A DNA stretch of 5,397 nucleotides. Source: an uncultured Eubacteriales bacterium (GTDB lineage: Bacteria; Bacillota; Clostridia; Oscillospirales; Acutalibacteraceae). Below the pieces are notes generated by a model, which did not search any database, was not told the origin of the DNA, and saw only the letters and a list, made by a program, of their open reading frames with translations. Location of the stretch: the NCBI GenBank assembly GCA_934636435.1, contig CAKUAQ010000078.1, positions 1 through 5,397 on the forward strand, read 5' to 3'. Below, piece by piece: positions 1 through 5,226 of the stretch (positions are counted from its first letter, which is position 1; every line of letters begins with the position of its first letter). The position numbers and the translations under genes were made by a program.

Positions 1-1839
1 GCCGGGCCCCCGCAGTTTCAGATCCTCGTCGGCGATGCGGAAGCCGTCGGTGGTATCGCACATGACCTGCAGCCGCCGGCGGGTTTCCTCCCCGTTGTGG
101 TCGGAGATGAGGATGCAGGTGGAGGGGTATTGTCCGCGCCCCACCCGGCCCCGCAGCTGGTGCAGCTGGGCCAGGCCGAACCGCTCCGCGTTTTCCACCA
201 CCAGAATGACAGCGTTGGGCACGTCCACCCCCACCTCGATCACGGTGGTGGCGATGAGCAGCTGAATTTCTCCGGCGGCGAAAGCGGCCATGACCCGCTC
301 CTTTTCTGCCGGACGCATCTTGCCGTGGAGCAGCCCCAGCCGATAGCCCCGGAACGGCCCGTCGGCCAGTTGGGTGAACAGCTCGGTGGCGGCGTGCAGG
401 TCACTGGGTTCCTCCCCCTCTTCCACCAGTGGGCAGACGATGAAGCCCTGCCGTCCCTCATCCAGATGGCGGCGCACATAGCCATAGGCACGCTCCCGCC
501 GCCGGGAGGATACGGCGAAGGTGGCCACCGGCTGCCGTCCGGGGGGCAGCTCGTCCAGCACCGACACGTCCAGATCGCCGTAGACGATCAACGCCAGCGT
601 GCGGGGGATGGGGGTGGCGGACATGACCAGGAGATGGGGATTGCAGCCCTTGGCGGCCAGCTTGGCCCGCTGTCGGACGCCGAACCGGTGCTGCTCGTCG
701 GTGATCACCAGCCCCAGCCGGGCGAACCGCACTGTGTCGGACAGGAGGGCGTGGGTGCCCACCGCCAACCGGATATCCCCCGTCGCCAGCGCCTCCTGCA
801 GCTCCCGCCGCCGAGCGGTGGGCAGAGAGCCGGTGATGCAGGCTACCCGAGCGCGGTCCCCCAGCAGGGTTTGGAGTGTGGCGGCGTGTTGCTGGGCCAG
901 GATCTCGGTGGGCGCCATCATGGCCACCTGCCAGCCCTCCCGGATGGCGGTGTAGGCCACCCCCGCCGCCACCGCTGTTTTGCCGCTGCCCACATCTCCC
1001 TGCACCAGACGGGACATGGGCTGTGGCCGGTGCATATCTTCGATGCAGGCGGCGATGGCGCGCCGCTGCGCCCCGGTGAGGGCGAAGGGCAGCCCGGCGG
1101 CATAGTCTGCGGTATAGTCCCCCCGGATCACCGCGCCGGTGGCGCGGCGGCTGCGGCGCTTAAGCCGCAGCATCCCCAGCTGGAGCAGATACAGCTCCTC
1201 GAACACCAGCCGCCGCCGGGCGGCCGCCAGCGCCGCCTCGTCGGAGGGCTGATGGATGTCCCGCAGAGCGGCGGCTTTGTCGGTCAGCTGCAGCTGCTGT
1301 CGCAGCGTCTCGTCCAGCACCTCCGGGGGTGGGCATTGCCGCAGCTGCGCCAACGCCTCGACCACATTGCTCTCGATCATGCGGCTGGTCAGCCCCTCCG
1401 TCTGCCGATAGAGCGGGCGGATGCGCTGACCGGTGACGGCGCTCTCGATGAGCGGCGAGGTCATGTCGTATTGCCTTCCGTTGGCGGTGACGGCGCCGAA
1501 CAGCAGAATTTCCTCGTCCCGCCGCACCCGTGCCGCCGCAAAACGGTTGTTGAACAGAGTCACATTGACGGTGCTCTGTCCGTCGGATACGCGGAATTTA
1601 TAGAGGGTCATGCCCTTGCGCACCCGGTGCTCGGTGGGAGCGGCGGTCACATATCCCCGCACACAGCAGGGCTCTCCCGGCGGTGCGTCGGCGGCGCGGA
1701 CACACCGCGACCAGTCCTCGTATGCCCGGGGATAGAAACCCAGCAGGTCGCCCACGGTGGCAATGTGCAGCTTTTCATAGGCGGCCGCCCGCTTGTCCCC
1801 CACGTGCTTCAGTGTGCGAACCGAGTCGTTGTATCCCAT
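1..1839 (-). CDS. recG: ATP-dependent DNA helicase RecG, C-terminus cut by window edge
   Basis: RecG is a superfamily 2 helicase that remodels stalled forks and branch-migrates Holliday junctions in the cytoplasm. The frame encodes 613 residues and is still open at base 1. RecG proteins are usually about 680-700 residues, so roughly the last 70 are missing. An N-terminal region (about 1-50) leads into the OB-fold wedge domain (about 58-132). A Q-motif-like LTGAQ lies near 254-258. Helicase motifs follow: Walker A GDVGSGKT (281-288), DEQH (381-384), SATPIPRT (407-414), TTVIEVGVDVP in the second RecA lobe, and QLHQLRGRVGRG (558-569). The in-window end, DLKLRGPG, is typical of RecG just before its C-terminal segment. 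The ATG at 1839 is chosen because AAGGAGGG (1847-1854) sits 7 nt upstream and the N-terminal sequence fits the family. The gene has its own promoter and diverges from the potassium operon. Identification is firm. Confidence 0.97.
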   Translation of the reverse strand, partial: MGYNDSVRTLKHVGDKRAAAYEKLHIATVGDLLGFYPRAYEDWSRCVRAADAPPGEPCCVRGYVTAAPTEHRVRKGMTLYKFRVSDGQSTVNVTLFNNRFAAARVRRDEEILLFGAVTANGRQYDMTSPLIESAVTGQRIRPLYRQTEGLTSRMIESNVVEALAQLRQCPPPEVLDETLRQQLQLTDKAAALRDIHQPSDEAALAAARRRLVFEELYLLQLGMLRLKRRSRRATGAVIRGDYTADYAAGLPFALTGAQRRAIAACIEDMHRPQPMSRLVQGDVGSGKTAVAAGVAYTAIREGWQVAMMAPTEILAQQHAATLQTLLGDRARVACITGSLPTARRRELQEALATGDIRLAVGTHALLSDTVRFARLGLVITDEQHRFGVRQRAKLAAKGCNPHLLVMSATPIPRTLALIVYGDLDVSVLDELPPGRQPVATFAVSSRRRERAYGYVRRHLDEGRQGFIVCPLVEEGEEPSDLHAATELFTQLADGPFRGYRLGLLHGKMRPAEKERVMAAFAAGEIQLLIATTVIEVGVDVPNAVILVVENAERFGLAQLHQLRGRVGRGQYPSTCILISDHNGEETRRRLQVMCDTTDGFRIADEDLKLRGPG

Positions 1840-1869
1840 GGCCGATCCCTCCTTTTCTCCGTTTTCTTC

Positions 1870-1898
1870 ATTATATCCCGCTTTCCCGCCGCTGGCAA
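1870..1898 (-). promoter_or_regulatory. sigma-A type promoter of recG
   Basis: Read on the minus strand, TTGCCA (1893-1898, one mismatch to TTGACA) is separated by 17 nt from a perfect TATAAT (1870-1875). Transcription would start near 1863, giving a leader of only about 25 nt that contains the AAGGAGGG ribosome binding site. The motifs and spacing are seen directly. Use by the housekeeping sigma factor is inferred. Confidence 0.8.
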
Positions 1899-2122
1899 GG
1901 GGGAAATCCGCCGGGCAGGGTTGCACGGCGGTTTTCCGCTGTCGGCTTGGTGCGTTCCTCGCCGCCCGACGCACCCCCCGCCATTCGGCACACCCCGCCC
2001 CACTCCGCAGCGCACTCCCGCCGCTCAATGTAACCCCCACCGTCCGGCGTATCTTCGTCCGCCCGGCACAAGCATGGTTGCCCGGCGTTTCCACTCCCCG
2101 CCGTTGCCCGGGCGAGTTTGGC
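1899..2122. other. GC-rich divergent intergenic region, no convincing gene
   Basis: This stretch lies between the recG and ktrBA promoters. No frame in it has both a good ribosome binding site and a protein-like composition. The short open frames are rich in Arg, Pro and Ser, as expected from non-coding GC-rich DNA. Small inverted repeats are visible: CCGCCG/CGGCGG (1908-1913 with 1926-1931), GGTGCGT/ACGCACC (1949-1955 with 1969-1975) and the palindrome GCCCGGGC (2106-2113). None is followed by a convincing T-tract, so none is called a terminator. Confidence 0.6.
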
Positions 2123-2150
2123 TTTACTTTCGGCAAAAACGTGCTATAAT
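2123..2150 (+). promoter_or_regulatory. extended -10 promoter of ktrBA
   Basis: A perfect TATAAT (2145-2150) is preceded by TGC (2142-2144), which makes it an extended -10 element. A weak -35 TTTACT (2123-2128, four of six bases matching) lies 16 nt upstream. Transcription should begin near 2157, leaving a leader of about 125 nt before ktrB. No other promoter was seen before ktrA, so both genes are probably driven from here. Confidence 0.78.
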
Positions 2151-2156
2151 GGGGAC

Positions 2157-2281
2157 AATGCCCATTGACCGGGGCAGAGCGCGGGCCGTGCGCGGCTGTG
2201 CCGGGCAGAAATGCCCCGATTCTGCGCCCGCCCCCGGCAACGGGGCAGGATCGCCTGCAAATTTTGATACGGGAGCTGTCT
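2157..2281 (+). promoter_or_regulatory. structured 5' leader of ktrBA with competing hairpins
   Basis: The leader is GC-rich, and one segment, TGCCCCG (2212-2218), has three possible partners. These are CGGGGCA upstream (2170-2176), an identical CGGGGCA downstream (2241-2247), and a local GGGCA (2203-2207) that forms a 5-bp hairpin closed by a GAAA tetraloop. A further hairpin, GCAGG-ATCG-CCTGC, spans 2245-2258, just before the ktrB ribosome binding site GGGAG (2271-2275). Mutually exclusive pairing is the usual design of riboswitches and attenuators. Some Firmicutes potassium-uptake genes are controlled by the ydaO c-di-AMP riboswitch, but I do not see the ydaO conserved core here. The pairings are observed; the regulatory role is inference. 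Confidence 0.4.
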
Positions 2282-3580
2282 ATGAAACCACTGACAAAAG
2301 CGCTGACCCCGCCCCGGGTGATCGCGCTGGGCTTTATTCTGACCATTTTCATTGGCTCCGGGCTGCTGATGCTGCCTGTCTGCGTGCGCCCGGGGGTGGC
2401 GCTGCGCTACATCGACGCGCTGTATACCGCCACCAGCGCCGTGTGCGTCACCGGGCTGATCGCTGTGGACGCGGCCGACACCTTCACCGGGCTGGGGCAG
2501 GCGGTGCTGGGACTGCTCATTCAGGTGGGCGGGCTGGGGGTGACCACCGTAGGCGCGGGGATCATCCTCGCCACGGGGAAGCGGATGGATCTGCGCAGCC
2601 GCACCATCTTCCGGGAGGCGGTCAATCTGGATTCCTCCAAGGGCATTGTGGGGCTGGTGCGGGAGATCCTGCTCACCACGCTGATCGCCGAGGGGGTTGG
2701 GGCGCTGCTGTGTCTGCCCTCCTTCCTGCGGGGGAACACGGTGTGGCATGCCGTCGGCATCAGCCTGTTCCATGCGGTGGCGTCTTTCAACAATGCCGGA
2801 TTCGATATCCTTGGCGGCGGCACGAATCTTATCCCCTATCGGGACGACGTGGCGCTGAATCTCGTGACCTGCGGGCTGGTGTTCCTCGGCGGTATCGGGT
2901 TTCTGGTGCTGCGGGAGCTGCGCCAGAAGCGGCTGCGGTGGAAGCTCCTGTCCATGCACGCCAAGGTGGTGCTGTCGGTCAGCGCCGTGCTGACCTTCGG
3001 CGGAATGCTGTTGCTGAAATTAACGGAAAACCTGTCCTGGCTGGGGGCGCTGTTTCACAGCGTGTCCGCCCGCACCGCCGGATTTTCCACCTATCCGCTG
3101 AGCGGATTCACCCAGCCGGGGCTGATTTTGATGCTGTTTCTCATGCTCGTCGGCGCGTCTCCCGGTTCCACCGGCGGGGGTATCAAGACCACCACCCTGT
3201 TCGTGCTGCTGACGGGGGTGCGCGCCGCCGCCACCAACCGCTCGGAAAAGGCGTTCCGCTACGCCGTGCCCCGCACCGCCTTTCGCAAGGCGGCGGTGAT
3301 CCTATTGTTGGCGCTGGGGATCGTGCTTGTCAGCACCTATCTGCTGACGGTGCTGGAGCCGTCCCTGTCCCTGCGGGATGCGCTGTTTGAGATGACCAGT
3401 GCCTTCGCCACCGTGGGACTGTCCACCGGCATCACCGGCGGGCTGGGGAACGGGGCAAAGCTGCTGTCTGTCGTCGTTATGTATATCGGCCGTTTGGGGC
3501 CGCTGACCGTCGCCACGCTGTGGTACTTCTCCCGGGGGGAGCGGGTGCGCCTCCCCGAAGGGGATATCGCTGTGGGATGA
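2282..3580 (+). CDS. ktrB: KtrB/TrkH-family potassium uptake channel subunit
   Basis: This encodes the membrane pore of a Ktr/Trk potassium uptake system, 432 residues, close to KtrB (about 445) and shorter than TrkH (about 480). The four membrane-pore-membrane repeats typical of the family are visible. Each pore loop carries the selectivity-filter glycine: CVTGL (G58), NNAGF (G173), RTAGF (G267) and ATVGL (G379). The flexible gating loop GASPGSTGGGIKTTT (291-305) lies within the second helix of the third repeat, and the family signature GRLGPLT is at 403-409. Hydrophobic helices begin near residue 12. The ATG at 2282 is preferred because GGGAG lies 6 nt upstream and it starts just before the first helix. 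Possible upstream non-ATG starts would add an unlikely 39-residue extension. ktrA follows after 28 nt. Ktr systems are generally sodium-dependent; that is family knowledge, not visible here. Confidence 0.95.
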   Translation: MKPLTKALTPPRVIALGFILTIFIGSGLLMLPVCVRPGVALRYIDALYTATSAVCVTGLIAVDAADTFTGLGQAVLGLLIQVGGLGVTTVGAGIILATGKRMDLRSRTIFREAVNLDSSKGIVGLVREILLTTLIAEGVGALLCLPSFLRGNTVWHAVGISLFHAVASFNNAGFDILGGGTNLIPYRDDVALNLVTCGLVFLGGIGFLVLRELRQKRLRWKLLSMHAKVVLSVSAVLTFGGMLLLKLTENLSWLGALFHSVSARTAGFSTYPLSGFTQPGLILMLFLMLVGASPGSTGGGIKTTTLFVLLTGVRAAATNRSEKAFRYAVPRTAFRKAAVILLLALGIVLVSTYLLTVLEPSLSLRDALFEMTSAFATVGLSTGITGGLGNGAKLLSVVVMYIGRLGPLTVATLWYFSRGERVRLPEGDIAVG

Positions 3581-3608
3581 TCGCTGATAAGTGGAAGGAG
3601 AGCGCGTT

Positions 3609-4286
3609 ATGTTTCATCGGAGTAAAAATGACCGGGAATCCTACGGCATCGTGGGACTGGGACGGTTCGGCACGGCGCTGGCGGTTCAGCTGGCCCAGAG
3701 CGGCTGTGAGCTGCTGGTGTTGGATCGGGATGAGGAAAAGATCCGCGAGATGCGGGAGTTGACCGACAATGCCTATGTGGTGGGGAATCTGGATAAAAAG
3801 ACCCTGCAGGACACCGGTATCCAGAATTGCGATGTGGCGGTGGTGTGCATCGGCTCCCATATCGACGTGTCCATTCTCACCACCCTCAACCTGGTGTCCA
3901 TGGGCATCCCCACCGTCATCGCCAAGGCCACCAGCGCCGACCACGGAGCCATACTCGAAAAGCTGGGGGCGCAGGTGGTCTATCCGGAGCGGGATATGGC
4001 CGTCCGGCTGGCAAACCGGCTGGAAAATGCCCGGATGCTGGACTTCGTTCAGCTCAGCGAGAAGATCAATGTGACAAAAATGCGGGTGCCCGCCCAGCTG
4101 GTGGGTAAGACCGTGGCCGAGGCGGATCTGCGCGCCCGGTTCGGGTTGAATATCCTCGCGCTGGAGCATCAGGGTAGCGTGGTGGAGACCGTTCGCCCGG
4201 AGCAGATGCTGCAAAAGGGGGACATTCTCTACCTTTCCGGCAGCCGCTCCGGGATCGCCAAGCTCAACGACTGGGCAGCGGAATGA
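3609..4286 (+). CDS. ktrA: KtrA/TrkA-family RCK gating subunit of potassium uptake
   Basis: This encodes the peripheral cytoplasmic ring subunit that binds nucleotides and gates KtrB, 225 residues against about 222 for Bacillus KtrA. An RCK_N Rossmann domain (about 10-135) carries GLGRFG (16-21) and the acidic end of the second strand, D39, the usual ribose contact. KATSADH (107-112 region) and YPERDMAVRLA (125-135) are family hallmarks. An RCK_C domain follows (about 152-222), containing LRARFGLNILAL and a terminal GDILYLSG strand. In several Firmicutes the KtrA RCK_C domain binds c-di-AMP, which inhibits uptake; this is likely but unproven here. The ATG at 3609 has AAGGAG (3595-3600) 8 nt upstream. 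The gene lies 28 nt after ktrB and is surely cotranscribed with it. The short N-terminal extension before the Rossmann fold is normal. Confidence 0.95.
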   Translation: MFHRSKNDRESYGIVGLGRFGTALAVQLAQSGCELLVLDRDEEKIREMRELTDNAYVVGNLDKKTLQDTGIQNCDVAVVCIGSHIDVSILTTLNLVSMGIPTVIAKATSADHGAILEKLGAQVVYPERDMAVRLANRLENARMLDFVQLSEKINVTKMRVPAQLVGKTVAEADLRARFGLNILALEHQGSVVETVRPEQMLQKGDILYLSGSRSGIAKLNDWAAE

Positions 4287-4317
4287 CCGCTGCCGGGCCG
4301 ATCCGCTTCCGCCCGGC
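4274..4317 (+). terminator. hairpins at the end of ktrA, possible weak terminator
   Basis: Two inverted repeats overlap at the end of the potassium operon. GGCAGCGG (4274-4281) pairs perfectly with CCGCTGCC (4287-4294) around a 5-nt loop that includes the ktrA stop codon. GCCGGGC (4292-4298) pairs with GCCCGGC (4311-4317) around 12 nt. They share 4292-4294, so they compete. No strong T-tract follows, so this may be a Rho-dependent end or an RNA-stabilising structure rather than an intrinsic terminator. Confidence 0.3.
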
Positions 4318-4451
4318 CTTCGCGCCTATTTGATAGTGAGGAGAGAAAAACCCGCCCTATGGAACAGAACCAGACCGTCGGAAGCGTGCCGAAAAAACTG
4401 CTGTATTTTCCCCTGCCGTATCCGGAACTATATCCGTCAAAACAGACAGTG

Positions 4452-4496
4452 AAAAAGCACCTTCTGTTGTAGAATAGAAGCTACAACAGAAGGTGC
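4452..4496 (-). terminator. strong Rho-independent terminator, leftward
   Basis: A perfect 16-bp stem (4457-4472 pairs with 4481-4496) encloses an 8-nt loop (4473-4480). Read on the minus strand, the stem is followed directly by TTTTT (4456-4452). On the plus strand no T-tract follows, so it acts leftwards. The only visible gene it can serve is the one at 4746-5129, which gives that transcript a 3' untranslated region of about 250 nt. Confidence 0.85.
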
Positions 4497-4597
4497 CGTC
4501 ATGTCCGGACGATATACAAGGGTAGAGACGCTCAGCGAAGACGTGTTCCGACGAAAAGCCGCGGAAAACGGCGGTCATCCGGAAAAAGCGCGGAGCC

Positions 4598-4648
4598 GCA
4601 CCGTGAAAACCGCCGAAAGTGCCGAAAGTGCCGAAAGCACCGTGAAAA
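4598..4648. repeat. short direct-repeat cluster
   Basis: Three tandem copies of a nonamer lie at 4612-4620, 4621-4629 (both GCCGAAAGT) and 4630-4638 (GCCGAAAGC). A 12-bp direct repeat, GCACCGTGAAAA, lies on both sides at 4598-4609 and 4637-4648, giving a 39-bp period. The second copy also forms a small hairpin, CCGTGA/TCACGG (4640-4645 with 4651-4656). The cluster lies inside the predicted 3' untranslated region of the minus-strand gene. No function can be assigned. Confidence 0.7.
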
Positions 4649-4673
4649 AGTCACGGCAAATCCGCCGGGTTCA

Positions 4674-4686
4674 GAACATTTTTTCG
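4674..4686. repeat. 13-bp inverted copy of the upstream LexA-like box
   Basis: GAACATTTTTTCG here is the exact reverse complement of 5213-5225, the weaker LexA-like site upstream of the small membrane-protein gene. The two copies face inward around that gene, with outer ends 552 bp apart. The site matches the GAAC-N4-GTTC core at 7 of 8 positions. It could be a third weak operator, a terminal-repeat remnant or chance. No flanking target duplication was seen. Confidence 0.45.
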
Positions 4687-4745
4687 CTGCCCATCGTGCC
4701 GTGTGTATGCGCCGCGCAACGCCGGAACACCGCAGCTCTGTTCGG

Positions 4746-5129
4746 TCAGGCGCACACCCGACCGTCGGTGGATTTGCGGGCGGCATGGCGGCGCTCCTCC
4801 GCCTCGTCGGAGGCCAGCTCGAAGGCCATGCGGCTGCGAATCAGCTCCCGCTGCCGTCTGCGTCGTTGCTGCTTGTTGCGAAATCGCACCCGATCCCGGC
4901 GCACCATCCATCCCGAAAAAGTCAGGATCAGCCCTTGCAGCACCAGCAGTATCGTCGATAGCACCGGGGTCAGGGACGGAGCAATCACGGATACGAACGA
5001 CCCGTCCAGCACCGCCGTCAGCAGCGGCAGAAGCGCCATCTGCCGGGTTGTCCCGTATTTTCCGCCCACCAGCAGTACGATCGCCGCCAGTGCCAGCGCC
5101 ATATCCATCCATATATTCAGTCTATTCAT
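4746..5129 (-). CDS. small membrane protein with Arg-rich tail, LexA-type promoter
   Basis: I do not recognise this 127-residue protein. It starts at ATG 5129 with GGGAGG (5137-5142) 7 nt upstream, an excellent ribosome binding site. Three hydrophobic stretches can be seen, about 8-23, 31-51 and 53-75. The basic residues K24 and R29 in the first loop and the tail suggest, by the positive-inside rule, an outside N-terminus and a cytoplasmic C-terminus. From R77 to R100, 13 of 24 residues are Arg or Lys, including RRRR at 89-92. An acidic patch (SDEAEE, 107-112) and a basic end follow. No signal peptidase site, LysM or enzyme motif is seen. Its promoter overlaps a LexA-type operator and a strong terminator lies downstream, so it is probably a single-gene SOS unit. 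SOS-induced division inhibitors such as YneA, SidA and DivS are likewise small membrane proteins, but no sequence similarity is claimed. Another possibility is a membrane-anchored nucleic-acid or lipid-binding protein. Confidence 0.8.
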   Translation of the reverse strand: MNRLNIWMDMALALAAIVLLVGGKYGTTRQMALLPLLTAVLDGSFVSVIAPSLTPVLSTILLVLQGLILTFSGWMVRRDRVRFRNKQQRRRRQRELIRSRMAFELASDEAEERRHAARKSTDGRVCA

Positions 5130-5145
5130 GTTGATTCCTCCCGAA

Positions 5146-5159
5146 CGAACGCTTGTTCT
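5146..5159. promoter_or_regulatory. LexA (SOS) operator at the transcription start
   Basis: CGAACGCTTGTTCT contains a perfect GAAC-N4-GTTC core (5147-5150 and 5155-5158), the core of the Gram-positive LexA/DinR box. It begins 7 nt downstream of the -10 element and overlaps the expected transcription start near 5160, where bound LexA would block initiation. A further CGAAC half-site abuts it at 5142-5146. Confidence 0.72.
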
Positions 5160-5166
5160 ATTTTCT

Positions 5167-5194
5167 ATTATATCGACGATTTTCAAAAATGCAA
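5167..5194 (-). promoter_or_regulatory. sigma-A type promoter of the small membrane-protein gene
   Basis: Read on the minus strand, TTGCAT (5189-5194) is followed after 16 nt by a perfect TATAAT (5167-5172). The A/T-rich DNA upstream, including the palindrome TTTTTGCAAAAA (5199-5210), resembles an UP element. The predicted start near 5160 gives a leader of about 30 nt. The promoter sits between two LexA-like sites. Confidence 0.78.
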
Positions 5195-5212
5195 GCCTTT
5201 TTTGCAAAAATC

Positions 5213-5226
5213 CGAAAAAATGTTCG
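5213..5226. promoter_or_regulatory. second, weaker LexA-like site
   Basis: CGAAAAAATGTTCG matches the GAAC-N4-GTTC core at 7 of 8 positions (GAAA instead of GAAC). It lies upstream of the -35 element, with its centre 67 bp from the centre of the first operator. It could support cooperative repression of the membrane-protein gene or serve a gene beyond the window. It is less certain than the first site. Confidence 0.45.

Larger units (their letters stand above)
4287..4745. other. convergent intergenic region, no convincing gene
   Basis: This stretch separates ktrA from the convergent small membrane-protein gene. It contains the ktrA-end hairpins, a leftward terminator and a short direct-repeat cluster, all listed separately. 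A 37-codon frame begins at ATG 4359 and ends with TAG at 4470-4472, inside the terminator stem. Its nearest GAGGAG (4338-4343) is 15 nt away, too far to be persuasive. A plus-strand frame starting at ATG 4501 runs to 5292, but most of it is antisense to the 4746-5129 gene and has a Ser/Arg-rich, non-protein-like composition. Neither is called as a gene. Confidence 0.55.

Noticed and set aside
1949..1975. GGTGCGT/ACGCACC inverted repeat as a terminator or operator.
   Set aside because: There is no T-tract on either strand, no gene ends nearby, and stems of this size are common by chance in such GC-rich DNA.
2165..2281. A 39-residue N-terminal extension of KtrB from TTG 2165.
   Set aside because: The ATG at 2282 has a well-placed GGGAG and gives the normal family start. 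The TTG has no ribosome binding site and lies about 8 nt after the expected transcription start.
2144..2959. A minus-strand frame of 271 codons opposite ktrB.
   Set aside because: It is antisense to a well-supported transporter gene, is rich in Gln, His and Pro, and shows no family motifs.
97..3390. A continuous plus-strand open frame of 1097 codons.
   Set aside because: It is antisense to recG and out of frame with ktrB. Its His/Gly/Pro/Gln-rich composition and lack of domains are typical of shadow frames in GC-rich DNA.
4359..4472. A 37-codon plus-strand frame between ktrA and the terminator.
   Set aside because: Its nearest ribosome binding site is 15 nt away, its stop codon lies in the opposing terminator stem, and no known peptide resembles it.
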